Positions 25,163-33,494 of a DNA stretch of 64,000 nucleotides are shown here, one piece after another (the stretch's first letter is position 1; every line of letters begins with the position of its first letter). The position numbers and the translations under genes are program-made. Origin of the DNA: an uncultured Collinsella sp. (GTDB lineage Bacteria > Actinomycetota > Coriobacteriia > Coriobacteriales > Coriobacteriaceae); NCBI GenBank assembly GCA_959018755.1, contig CAUEMA010000006.1, positions 1-64,000 of the forward strand, given 5' to 3'. The notes beneath the pieces were generated by a model, which saw nothing but the letters and a program-made list of their open reading frames with translations, was not told the origin of the DNA and did not search any database.

Positions 25163-26275
25163 GTGGCAGTGAAGATTGCGCGACGCATCGAGCCGACAAG
25201 CGAGCAACAGGCGGCCTCCGTAATCCTGACCGGCGCCTCGGCGCTGCGCATGATGCGAGCCGAGCGCCGAAAAATGGGTTACATCAGCTGGAGGGACCTC
25301 AATCCCGATGAAGAGCACGGCGTGCTGTATGCATCGTCGCCCTCGGCCGAGGACATCTATCTTCCCGATTTGGTGCGGATCGGGGCCGTGAGCGGCGAGG
25401 TCCAAGAAGACCTGTGTCTACTGGTGGGGTCGTCGAAACAGCGTCGCCGCATGCCTGGTGCAAGCTGGTCCGTTTGTTCTGTAGGTCTGCCGGTTGGTTC
25501 GATTCTGGAGGTGGAGCCGGGGGTGTACAGCTTGTCTCCCGAGGCCCTCTGCGTAGCCGTTGCGCGCGAGCTCGGCTGCATCCAGGCATTTGCCCTGGCA
25601 CAGGAGCTGTGCTCCAAGATTTCGCTGAGCGATCGCGGGCAGTATCTACCTCCCTACACATCGCCTGTCGTGAACAAATTGGCAAAGGACAAAGGCCAGC
25701 CGCCAGATGTCGGTTACTTTGAGGTCGAGCCCGTGCTGACACCCGATCACCTGGCAGATTACCTCGCGGCGTGCAAAGGAAGCACGGCCAAACAGCTGCG
25801 GCGTCTGTGCCCCTATCTGTCGGAAAACCTGCGCTCGCCCATGGAATGCATCATGCTCGCCATGTTTTCGCTTCCGTTTTCCTATGGCGGATTTGCCTGC
25901 GGTCCCTTTAAGACCGACTACAAGATCGAGTTCGATGACCGCGCGCAGGCAATCTCAGGGATGCCGCATGCAGTTTGCGATGCGTATCAGGAAGCAGCCC
26001 GGTTTGACCTGGAATACAACGGTGAACTGGGCCATTCCTCCCGGAGGGGACGTATCCATGATGAAAAACGCAACACGGGCTTGATTGCTATGGGAATCGA
26101 GGTCGCGACGGTCAACAACGAAATGCTCTGCGACATGGAGGCGATGGAAGCGCTCGCATGGCGCATTCACCAGCGTATGGGCAAACGATATCGCAACCGT
26201 GTTGACGCTTGCAGAAAGAAACAAGAGGCGCTATTTAACACGCTTCGGGCGTGTTTTGGGCTTAAACCTGCCTAA
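25163..26275 (+). CDS. Hypothetical protein with DUF559/PD-(D/E)XK nuclease-like C-terminus
   Basis: 370 residues. GTG 25163 is chosen (GGGG-rich site 5-6 nt upstream); GTG 25169 is an alternative. I do not recognise the N-terminal 250 residues, which contain a helical middle part. The C-terminal part has D-L-E-Y-N-G ... H ... R-I-H-D-E-K-R-N ... L-I-A-M-G-I-E-V, the pattern of DUF559/Vsr-like endonuclease folds, though the canonical E-x-K is not clear. Coriobacteria often carry such proteins in several copies. A role in DNA handling next to comF is only a guess. Confidence 0.6.
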   Translation: MAVKIARRIEPTSEQQAASVILTGASALRMMRAERRKMGYISWRDLNPDEEHGVLYASSPSAEDIYLPDLVRIGAVSGEVQEDLCLLVGSSKQRRRMPGASWSVCSVGLPVGSILEVEPGVYSLSPEALCVAVARELGCIQAFALAQELCSKISLSDRGQYLPPYTSPVVNKLAKDKGQPPDVGYFEVEPVLTPDHLADYLAACKGSTAKQLRRLCPYLSENLRSPMECIMLAMFSLPFSYGGFACGPFKTDYKIEFDDRAQAISGMPHAVCDAYQEAARFDLEYNGELGHSSRRGRIHDEKRNTGLIAMGIEVATVNNEMLCDMEAMEALAWRIHQRMGKRYRNRVDACRKKQEALFNTLRACFGLKPA

Positions 26276-26309
26276 CAATGCTCTGAAACAGGGGGTTGGA
26301 TATATGCTC

Positions 26310-26526
26310 TGGCCAAAATATAGCAAATATGAGTACTGCTACAAATTCAGTAACAGCAAATTCAGGGATTTTGGGACTGGAAGATGACGTAAATTGGAAA
26401 AATATTAAACAAATGTGGAATATCTTGGCATTAATCTGACGTTATAGAGCGTGAAAACTGTTTGCAGAGCCAAAAATTCCTGCCACTAATTTGATAACAG
26501 TACTCATATTTGCTATTTTTTGGCCA
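26310..26526. repeat. AT-rich element with 29-bp terminal inverted repeats
   Basis: Arms 26310-26338 and 26498-26526 are inverted copies with a single mismatch. The 159-nt interior is strongly AT-rich compared with the genome and has short direct repeats (CAAATTCAG). It encodes no convincing protein. It resembles a non-autonomous mobile element or a long hairpin RNA. No target-site duplication is evident. A separate GC-rich hairpin (26526-26533 with 26540-26547) adjoins the right end. Confidence 0.8.
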
Positions 26527-26645
26527 CGCGCCCCAAGACGGGCGCGTCGGGGCTCTCCATGGGGAGCGACGGGCTCAATCAGAGCGCGTGCGGCCCGCTC
26601 CGACCTGCGAAATCTGTGCTCGCGATGCGAATAACGTCCCTAACC

Positions 26646-27004
26646 TTAAACTATAGCTTGAACTTAGCTATAATGCGCTACGTTCCTGCCAGGCTGTGGT
26701 TGCGGACGGACGAAATGTCCATCCTAGTCCAAGACAGACGCGGTCAAAGGGATCCACGTAAGCGACCGCGTGCGCGCGGCGCGATCATGGCGCGTCCTAG
26801 ATGTAAGCCGCACCGTCCGTTCTACTTTCTTTGGGGCAATACCGCCTCGCGGGCGAGCGGGCCAGTCGTGAAGGTGGCTGCGGCCTCCCGAGCAAACGCC
26901 CCGGTGCGCAAGTGTGGGGTCAAATACCAGGTCAGCTGGTGGGAACACCCGTTATTCCGCGCAACGCACGGATCGTATACGACACAGAAGGCAGGGTAGT
27001 GGAC
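26646..27004 (+). promoter_or_regulatory. Promoter and long leader of the lipoprotein gene
   Basis: A perfect TATAAT at 26669-26674 has a weak TTAAAC 17 nt upstream. The transcript would have a roughly 320-nt leader. It contains possible stems such as ACGCGGTC/GACCGCGT (about 26736-26780) and ACCAG/CTGGT near 26925-26940. No standard RNA family is recognised. Confidence 0.45.
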
Positions 27005-28015
27005 ATGGTGAGGGGCAGCTTGATGCACGCGGCTCGGTTGGGTGCTGGGACCGCGGCGGTCATTGCCGTTTTGGGCCTGAGTGGATGCGCGTTCAATCCA
27101 CTGTCCACGTTCACGACGCCCACGATCGACCAGATCGAGCGCGAGACCGTTACCCCCACGGTATCGGACGATGCCCTGGTCACGCCGGGAACCCTGACTG
27201 TCGCTCTCGATACTTCCGATGCCCCGCAAGCCATGCAGGATGCCGACGGAAACCTCACGGGCTATGCGGTCGATGCCGCTCGTGCCCTCGCATGCCGCAT
27301 GGGTCTCAAGGTTGCCTTTGTCGATGCGTCCTCGGCCGATTCCGCGCTCAGCGATAAAAAGGCCGACATCTTCATTGGTGACGTCAGGTCTACGGACGGC
27401 GATATCAGCTCGCTTGGCACCTGTCTGTACGACGCCCCCGCCGTATTCGGCAAGAGCAGCGACGGAGAGTCGCTGAGCGTTTCCACCGAAACGCTTAACA
27501 CCGCTACCCTGGGCGTTCAGACCTCTTCGGCCTCGCAGGAAGCGCTCGCCAAGCAGAGCATTACGGCCAACCAAAAGACCTTCTTCAACATCAATGAGTG
27601 CTTTGAGGCGCTCGAGTCGGGCGAAGTCGATTACGTGATCTGTGATTCCACGGCCGGTGGTTACCTCGCGCGCCTGATGAGCCAGATCTCCTATGTCGGC
27701 ACGCTCGAGACGCCCTCCACGCTTGGTGTCGCAGGCCTTAGCTCTAACGATGAGCTGTGCCGTGCCGTGAGCGATGCCCTCGATGGTATCACGGTCGATG
27801 GCACGCTCGAGGCAGTCCACTGCGTCTGGTACGGCCAGATGCCCTATGACCTTACCGCCAAGACCGTTTCGGGAGCCAATGTGCAGACATCCGACTCCAC
27901 GTCCAACGAGACTGAGCCCTCCGATGACGACGCCTCCGATAACAACGGCGACAGCCCGTCGTCTAGCCAGGAAGGCGCCATCACCGACGATGACATCAAC
28001 AAGCTCAATAGCTAG
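27005..28015 (+). CDS. Solute-binding lipoprotein, SBP family 3 type
   Basis: 336 residues from ATG 27005; ATG 27023, six codons on, has a better ribosome site (GAGGGG, 7 nt). A hydrophobic signal ends in the lipobox L-S-G-C, so the protein is lipid-anchored outside the cell. The body starts G-T-L-T-V-A-L-D and has the two-lobed family 3 pattern (G-Y-A-V-D-A-A-R-A-L-A near residue 90, A-D-I-F-I-G-D-V), as in amino-acid ABC binding proteins. The last 50 residues are Ser/Asp/Glu/Asn-rich and disordered. No ABC permease or ATPase gene adjoins it, so it is an orphan receptor. The open frame runs upstream to 26831 without support. Confidence 0.82.
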   Translation: MVRGSLMHAARLGAGTAAVIAVLGLSGCAFNPLSTFTTPTIDQIERETVTPTVSDDALVTPGTLTVALDTSDAPQAMQDADGNLTGYAVDAARALACRMGLKVAFVDASSADSALSDKKADIFIGDVRSTDGDISSLGTCLYDAPAVFGKSSDGESLSVSTETLNTATLGVQTSSASQEALAKQSITANQKTFFNINECFEALESGEVDYVICDSTAGGYLARLMSQISYVGTLETPSTLGVAGLSSNDELCRAVSDALDGITVDGTLEAVHCVWYGQMPYDLTAKTVSGANVQTSDSTSNETEPSDDDASDNNGDSPSSSQEGAITDDDINKLNS

Positions 28016-28332
28016 TTATTGGTAGGGGTGGCGTCTGCCATACATTGAACGAGGCGCTTCTTCATGGTTTCAACACGCATAGTCGGGTCTCCCCAATAGG
28101 GGAGCCCGGCTTTTCTATTTCGGTAAAAACAGCAGGTAAAAGCTGATTTTCAGGAGAAAAACTAGCTTTGCCGACGCCTTCCTATAGCGCACTTTGCTAC
28201 AGAAAAGTGCGAGACTTCGGTATGCGGTATCAAGCAATCGTTATTCGGGTCTTTGAGAATCCGGGTGATTAAATGCACGGCAATGGGTACATAGCCAGTA
28301 CAGTAAGTCCCCGAGGCAGATTGGAGCCACGT
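28016..28332. other. Intergenic region upstream of hpf
   Basis: 317 bp. A terminator for the lipoprotein gene lies at 28081-28115. The remaining 200 bp before hpf hold no gene that I can support and no clear promoter match. Confidence 0.5.
28081..28115 (+). terminator. Terminator of the lipoprotein gene
   Basis: Stem 28081-28094 with 28099-28111 (one bulged T, one G-T pair), ATA-type loop, then TTTT. Confidence 0.8.
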
Positions 28333-28917
28333 ATGGATATCAAGGTTTCTGGACGCAAGACGACGGTAACCGATGCTCTGCGTGCGCATGTGGATGAGAA
28401 GATCGGCGAGGCGCTCAAGGTTTTCGATATCGAGCCCATGACAGTCGACGTTGTGCTTCGTTATGAGAAGAACCCCTCGAACCCCAACCCGGCAATCGTC
28501 GAGGTCACGGTTCGTGCCCGCGGCTCTGTGATCCGCGTTGCCGAGCACGGCGCAGATATGTATGCCGCCATCGATCTCTCCGCCGATAAGGTCACCCGCC
28601 AGCTGCGCAAGTTCAAGACCAAGGTCGTGGACAACCGCCAGGGCGGTGCCAGCGCCGCGGATGTTGCGCCGGTCGAGCGCGTCGAGGATCTGGCCGACCT
28701 GCTGCTGCCCGAGGAAGAGGACGACCTGCTCGTCCGCGAGAAGGTTATCGATGTCACCCCGATGACTGAGGAGCAGGCGCTGGTGCAGACCGATTTGCTG
28801 GGCCACGACTTCTACGTGTTCGAGAACGCGACGACCGGTCTCATCAATGTGGTGTATCACCGTAAGAATGGTGGATATGGCATCATCAAGCCCCGCATCG
28901 AAACACTTGACGAGTAA
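28333..28917 (+). CDS. hpf: Ribosome hibernation promoting factor, long form
   Basis: 194 residues. ATG 28333 is chosen (TTGGAG 6 nt upstream; homology starts M-D-I-K-V-S-G-R). Residues 1-100 are the S30AE/YfiA domain that sits in the mRNA channel of the 30S subunit; residues about 135-190 are the C-terminal dimerisation domain (F-Y-V-F-E-N-A-T-T-G-L-I-N-V-V-Y-H-R-K-N) that pairs ribosomes into 100S particles. It acts in stationary phase or starvation. It is a single gene with its own terminator. Confidence 0.94.
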   Translation: MDIKVSGRKTTVTDALRAHVDEKIGEALKVFDIEPMTVDVVLRYEKNPSNPNPAIVEVTVRARGSVIRVAEHGADMYAAIDLSADKVTRQLRKFKTKVVDNRQGGASAADVAPVERVEDLADLLLPEEEDDLLVREKVIDVTPMTEEQALVQTDLLGHDFYVFENATTGLINVVYHRKNGGYGIIKPRIETLDE

Positions 28918-28946
28918 AATACGTTAACTTGCATGAGTTAACGGTT

Positions 28947-28978
28947 GGCGGCCATCCCATGCGGGTGGCCGCCTTTTT
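28947..28978 (+). terminator. Terminator of hpf
   Basis: An 11-bp stem (28947-28957 with 28963-28973, one G-T pair) followed by TTTTT. Confidence 0.9.
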
Positions 28979-28996
28979 ACGTAAGGAGTCGCTTTG

Positions 28997-29950
28997 ATGG
29001 ACAAGGCCGCATCCGCCGGTCATTCGAACCGTTGCCGCATCGTCGTCGATACCTGCTGCGACTTTAGCCCCGAGGTCGCCGCGAACCTCGATGTCGATAT
29101 CCTGGGTTTCCCTTTCATTATCGATGGCGAGGAGCGCACAGACGACATCTGGTCGAGCATGAGCCCTAAGGAGTTCTACGACCGCATGCGCGCCGGTGCC
29201 CGCGTGTCCACCTCGGCTGTGTCGCTCGGTCGCTATATCGAGTTTTTTACCGAGTGCGCCAAAGAGGGCACGCCCACGGTCTACCTGTGCTTTACCTCGG
29301 CGCTGTCGTCGAGCTACAACTCCGCGTGCCAGGCGGCAGATGTCGTGCGCGCCGAGTATCCCAACTTTGAGCTCTACGTGGTCGACAACGCTCTGCCCTG
29401 CGCGACCGGTGCGCTCTTGGCGCTCGAGGCCGTGCGCCAGCGTTCGGCGGGACTGACCGCCAAGCAGCTGGTCGATTGGGCAAACGAGGCAAAGACCTAC
29501 GTGCACGGCTACTTTACGCTCGAGAGCTTCGACGCACTGGCTGCCGGCGGCCGCATTCCTCCCGCGGCGGCGCAGCTCACGGCAAAGCTCGACGTCAAGC
29601 CCGAGCTCTCCTACGACCTGGCCGGCTCGCTGTCGCTGATCGGCGTCAACCGCGGCCGCAAGAAGGCGCTCAAGTCCATCCTCAAGTCGTTCCGCGAGAA
29701 CTACGTGCCCGATCGCACCATGCCCATCGCCATCATGACGGCCGATGCCGAAAAGGATGGTGACTGGCTCGAAGCCGCCATCCGCAAGGAGGAGGGTTGC
29801 GCCGACGTCACGATCATTCGCGGCTCCGTGGGTCCCACCATCGGCTCGCACGTGGGCCCCGGCATGGTGGGCTGCGCGTTTTGGGGTAAGAACCGCGCCG
29901 ACAAGGCGTCGCTTTCCGACCGTATCGCCCGCCGCGTGCGCGGTCAGTAG
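28997..29950 (+). CDS. DegV family fatty-acid-binding protein
   Basis: 317 residues. ATG 28997 has AAGGAG 8 nt upstream; the overlapping TTG at 28994 is less likely. The DegV fold binds a fatty acid head group through the Thr/Ser in V-S-T-S-A-V-S (about residue 71) and the later S-S-S-Y-N-S segment. Some DegV (FakB) proteins present fatty acids to a kinase for lipid synthesis. No fakA-like gene is adjacent, so the partner is unknown. Confidence 0.88.
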   Translation: MDKAASAGHSNRCRIVVDTCCDFSPEVAANLDVDILGFPFIIDGEERTDDIWSSMSPKEFYDRMRAGARVSTSAVSLGRYIEFFTECAKEGTPTVYLCFTSALSSSYNSACQAADVVRAEYPNFELYVVDNALPCATGALLALEAVRQRSAGLTAKQLVDWANEAKTYVHGYFTLESFDALAAGGRIPPAAAQLTAKLDVKPELSYDLAGSLSLIGVNRGRKKALKSILKSFRENYVPDRTMPIAIMTADAEKDGDWLEAAIRKEEGCADVTIIRGSVGPTIGSHVGPGMVGCAFWGKNRADKASLSDRIARRVRGQ

Positions 29951-30048
29951 GCAAGCGCTGCGTCCGTAATCGCCCTCGACTCACAGCCCAAACGCTGGCA
30001 CCGAGTATTCAACCTGGTAACAACACCCAACCCAAAAGGAAAGGTTTC

Positions 30049-31128
30049 ATGGCAAACAAGCTCTCCGTCGCATTCATCGGCACCGGAATTATGGGTGCCC
30101 CCATCGCCGGCCACATTCTGGACGCTGGCTATCCCGTCACGGTCAACAACCGCACCAAGTCCAAGGCTGCAGCGCTCGTTGAGCGCGGTGCCGTCTGGGC
30201 CGATACGCCGGCAGATGCCGCGGCGAACGCCGACGTCGTCTTTACCATGGTGGGCTATCCCTCCGAGGTCGAGGAGCTCTACCTGGCGGGCGACGGCCTG
30301 CTCGCGTGCACTAAGCCCGGCGCGGTCCTGATCGACCTCACCACGAGCTCGCCCGAGCTGGCGCGCGACATTGCCGAGGCCGCCCAGGTTTCCGGCCGCA
30401 TGGCGTTTGACTGCCCCGTCACCGGCGGCGAGTCGGGTGCTATCGCCGGCACGCTCACAGCTATCGTGGGCGCTACCGAGAACGACATCGCCCCGGTCCG
30501 CGATATCCTTTCCACCTTTGCGGCAACCATCTGCTGCTTCGACGGCGCCGGCAAGGGCCAGGCTGCCAAGCTCGCCAACCAGGTGTCGCTGGGCGCCTGC
30601 ATGGTCGGCATGGCCGATGCGCTGGCGTTTGCCGAGCTGAGCGGCCTCGATCTGGAGAAGACCCGTCAGATGATTCTGGGCGGTACCGGCAAGTCCGGCG
30701 CCATGGAGAGTCTGGCGCCCAAGGCGCTCGACGGCGATTACAAGCCCGGCTTTATGGTCGAGCACTTCATCAAGGACCTGCGCTTGGCGCTCGCCTATGC
30801 CGACGACCGCGAGCTTGCGCTGCCCGGCGCCGACGTGGCCTTTACGCTCTACGACATGCTCGATGCCATCGGTGGCGCCAAGCTGGGCACCCAGGCCATC
30901 ACGGTGCTCTACAAGGAGGAGGCCGACGCCATCGCCGCCGGTCTTGACTGGTCGCAGTATCGTCCCGAGGAGCATGGTGCTCACGAGGAAGGCTGCGGTT
31001 GCGGCGAACATGGCGACGACCACGAGTGCGGTTGTGGCCACCACCATGGCGAGGACCACGAGTGCTGCGGCGGCCACGGCCATGACGACGGCCACGAGTG
31101 CTGCTGCGGCCACCATCACGGGGAGTAG
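30049..31128 (+). CDS. Beta-hydroxyacid dehydrogenase with His/Cys-rich C-terminal tail
   Basis: 359 residues. Residues 1-290 match the 3-hydroxyisobutyrate/2-hydroxy-3-oxopropionate dehydrogenase family: Rossmann motif F-I-G-T-G-I-M-G at about 7-14, D-C-P-V-T-G-G substrate loop, and catalytic Lys in G-Q-A-A-K-L-A-N-Q. The natural substrate is unknown. From about residue 309 there is a 51-residue extension with 14 His and 9 Cys, built from three related blocks of the H-E-C-x-C-G-H-H-H-G-E kind. That is a probable metal-binding tail not found in ordinary members. The extension is in frame, codon use is normal and the stop is clean. It is followed 5 nt later by the small membrane protein gene. 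Confidence 0.88.
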   Translation: MANKLSVAFIGTGIMGAPIAGHILDAGYPVTVNNRTKSKAAALVERGAVWADTPADAAANADVVFTMVGYPSEVEELYLAGDGLLACTKPGAVLIDLTTSSPELARDIAEAAQVSGRMAFDCPVTGGESGAIAGTLTAIVGATENDIAPVRDILSTFAATICCFDGAGKGQAAKLANQVSLGACMVGMADALAFAELSGLDLEKTRQMILGGTGKSGAMESLAPKALDGDYKPGFMVEHFIKDLRLALAYADDRELALPGADVAFTLYDMLDAIGGAKLGTQAITVLYKEEADAIAAGLDWSQYRPEEHGAHEEGCGCGEHGDDHECGCGHHHGEDHECCGGHGHDDGHECCCGHHHGE

Positions 31129-31133
31129 CGCCC

Positions 31134-31562
31134 ATGAGCTGGACGTTCGTGGTGCTTGCGCTGGTGCTCTTTCTCTTTGCGATCTACATCGGCTTTTTGT
31201 GCGGCCAGTGGGCGTGCGAAAAGCGCGTCATCACCAAGCGTGACTACTGGATTGCCAACTTTGCGGGAGCGGCGGCAGTCATCCTGCTGACCTGGGTGTT
31301 CTCGCTGTTCCCGCTAGTGCAGTTTGCGCCGATCGGCTGGCTCGGCGGCTTTATCGCCGGCCTTAAAATGAGCTTTGGCGAATCCGTCGGCCCGTGGCGC
31401 AAGCACGACGAGGTCTTTAACGTCAACAAGGCTCACCGCGCCGCCGCCGACGCGGGCGACGCCGAGGAGCGCCGCCGCGCGCGTCGCAATGGCGCGGCCG
31501 ACCGACAGCTCATCTCGGTCACCGATGACAGCAAAGGTGCTGGCAAGCACGCTAAGAAATAG
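31134..31562 (+). CDS. Small membrane protein of unknown function
   Basis: 142 residues. Two or three hydrophobic segments in the first 85 residues (about 2-23, 40-60, 66-82) are followed by a basic, charged cytosolic tail. GGGGAG lies 10 nt upstream. It is tightly packed between the dehydrogenase and the HEAT-like gene, suggesting cotranscription. No family recognised. Confidence 0.75.
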   Translation: MSWTFVVLALVLFLFAIYIGFLCGQWACEKRVITKRDYWIANFAGAAAVILLTWVFSLFPLVQFAPIGWLGGFIAGLKMSFGESVGPWRKHDEVFNVNKAHRAAADAGDAEERRRARRNGAADRQLISVTDDSKGAGKHAKK

Positions 31563-31577
31563 TAAAAAGAGGTAACT

Positions 31578-32276
31578 ATGGCAGAAAACAAAGACGAACA
31601 GCTCACCGACGAGGAGCTGGCACAGCTCCAGCTGGCAGAGGAGAACGAGAACGCCGTCGACCGCCTGGTCAAGGAGCTCGGCTGCCCCACGCGCCGTATC
31701 CGCCAGTTTGCCGCCCGCGTGCTGCACCTGCTTGCCGAGCGCGATCCGCAGCGCGTCGTGCCCTGTGTGCCCGCGCTGATCGAGGCGCTCGATCGCCCCG
31801 AGGCTCAGACCCGCTGGGAGGCCCTCGATGCCCTGACGGCGCTCGCCACCACTTGCCCCGAGCAGCTGGGCGATGCCTTTGAGGGCGCCGAGACCGCGCT
31901 GTTCGACGAGATTTCCTCCACGCTGCGCTATGCCGCCTTCCGCCTGCTGTGCGTGTGGGGCGCCACGAGCGTCGAGCGTTCGCGCGAGGCTTGGCCCATC
32001 CTGGACGAGGCCATCCAGTGCTACCACGGCGACCTTGAGTATCGCGATATGCTCGGTTGCCTGTACGAGTTTGGCCAGGGCGAGATCGACGCCGAGGTCG
32101 CCGAGAAGCTTGCGCTGCGCCTTAAGTTCGACGCCGAGAACGGCAAGGGCAGCTATCTCAAGGCCCGTTCGAGCGAGATTTGCGAAATGCTTGTTAAACG
32201 TTTTGGCCTGGATCTCTCCAAAAAGAAGAAGCGTGCTAGCGTTAAAAAATCTGACGACGCCGAAGACGAGGAGTAA
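31578..32276 (+). CDS. HEAT-repeat-like helical protein
   Basis: 232 residues; function unknown. Amphipathic helices of HEAT character occur in pairs from about residue 30 to 200 (R-R-I-R-Q-F-A-A-R-V-L-H-L-L; A-Q-T-R-W-E-A-L-D-A-L; L-R-Y-A-A-F-R-L-L), with an acidic N-terminus and a Lys-rich then acidic C-terminus. Such scaffolds bind proteins. It lies 6 nt before the isocitrate dehydrogenase gene. Confidence 0.7.
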   Translation: MAENKDEQLTDEELAQLQLAEENENAVDRLVKELGCPTRRIRQFAARVLHLLAERDPQRVVPCVPALIEALDRPEAQTRWEALDALTALATTCPEQLGDAFEGAETALFDEISSTLRYAAFRLLCVWGATSVERSREAWPILDEAIQCYHGDLEYRDMLGCLYEFGQGEIDAEVAEKLALRLKFDAENGKGSYLKARSSEICEMLVKRFGLDLSKKKKRASVKKSDDAEDEE

Positions 32277-32282
32277 CAGATT

Positions 32283-33368
32283 ATGGCGCACGATGTAGTC
32301 CTGATTCCCGGTGACGGTATCGGTCCCGAGATTACGCAGGCCATGCGCCGCGTGGTCGAGGCCACCGGTGTCCAGATCAACTGGAACGTCCAGGAGGCAG
32401 GTGCCGGCGTCATGGACGAGTTTGGCACGCCGCTGCCCCAGCACGTGCTCGATGCGGTCGCCGAGACCAAGGTTGCCATCAAGGGCCCCATCACCACGCC
32501 GGTCGGCACGGGTTTCCGCAGCGTTAACGTGGCCCTGCGCAAGCACTTCGACCTGTACGCCTGCGTGCGCCCCTGCCTGTCGCAGCCGGGCGACGGCTCG
32601 CGCTTCCGCGACGTCGACCTGGTCATCGTGCGTGAGAACACCGAGGACCTCTACGCCGGGATCGAGTTCGATGAGGGCGCTGCCGAGGTCGAGGAGCTCT
32701 CACAGCTTGTCGAGCGCTCGGGTCAGAAGACCTTCGCCGCCGATTCCGCCATCTCAATTAAGCCCATCTCCATCGCCAAGAGCCGCCGCATTGTGGAGTA
32801 CGCCTTTGAGTACGCCCGCCGTTGCGGCCGCAAAAAGGTGACGGCCGTACACAAGGCAAACATCATGAAAGCGACTGACGGCCTGTTCCTGCGCGTTGCG
32901 CGCGAGGTGGCCGCCAACTATCCCGAAATCGAGTTCAACGACAAGATCGTCGACGCCACCTGCATGGGTCTGGTCCAGAACCCCAACGACTTCGATGTCC
33001 TGGTGCTGCCCAACCTGTACGGCGACATCGTGAGCGACCTGTGCGCCGGCCTGGTGGGCGGCTTAGGCATGGCCCCCGGCTCCAACATCGGTGCCGACTG
33101 CGCCATCTTCGAGGCAACGCACGGCTCTGCGCCCGATATCGCTGGTCAGGATATCGCCAACCCCACGGCCGAGATTCTCTCTGCTGCGATGATGCTCGAT
33201 CACCTGGGCGAGAACGACGCTGCCAATCGCATTCGCGCCGCCGTCTCTGCCACGCTCGACGAGGGCGAGCAGGTTACCGGTGACGTGCGTCGTGCCCAGA
33301 CCGGCTCCGTCGAGGGGGCCGTGGGCACGCAGGCCTTTGCCGATGCCGTTATCGCGCACCTGGCCTAA
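32283..33368 (+). CDS. Isocitrate/isopropylmalate dehydrogenase family, probably NAD-isocitrate dehydrogenase
   Basis: 361 residues. The family signatures I-P-G-D-G-I-G-P-E-I near the N-terminus, V-R-E-N-T-E-D-L-Y-A-G at about 120, and the metal-binding stretch N-L-Y-G-D-I-V-S-D-L are present. The substrate loop F-R-S-V-N-V-A-L-R-K suits isocitrate better than isopropylmalate, and the short length suits the NAD type. It oxidises isocitrate to 2-oxoglutarate for glutamate supply. No other TCA genes are nearby. Confidence 0.88.
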   Translation: MAHDVVLIPGDGIGPEITQAMRRVVEATGVQINWNVQEAGAGVMDEFGTPLPQHVLDAVAETKVAIKGPITTPVGTGFRSVNVALRKHFDLYACVRPCLSQPGDGSRFRDVDLVIVRENTEDLYAGIEFDEGAAEVEELSQLVERSGQKTFAADSAISIKPISIAKSRRIVEYAFEYARRCGRKKVTAVHKANIMKATDGLFLRVAREVAANYPEIEFNDKIVDATCMGLVQNPNDFDVLVLPNLYGDIVSDLCAGLVGGLGMAPGSNIGADCAIFEATHGSAPDIAGQDIANPTAEILSAAMMLDHLGENDAANRIRAAVSATLDEGEQVTGDVRRAQTGSVEGAVGTQAFADAVIAHLA

Positions 33369-33494
33369 GGTAGGCACGTTGCAAACGCCTAAATTGTACT
33401 TAAGTGTTTGCGTATAACCTAAGAATCAATACGCCCGGCGCTCTGTCGGGCGTATCCTATTGAGGACTATGTTTCCTAACAAGGAGTAACCGAT

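Noticed and set aside
26920..26960. Signal recognition particle RNA
   Set aside because: An ACCAGGTCAG stretch recalls 4.5S RNA, but the conserved GGAAGGAAGCA loop is absent.
26520..26999. Protein gene in the leader of the lipoprotein
   Set aside because: Composition is irregular, no ribosome site, and it overlaps the promoter and leader region.
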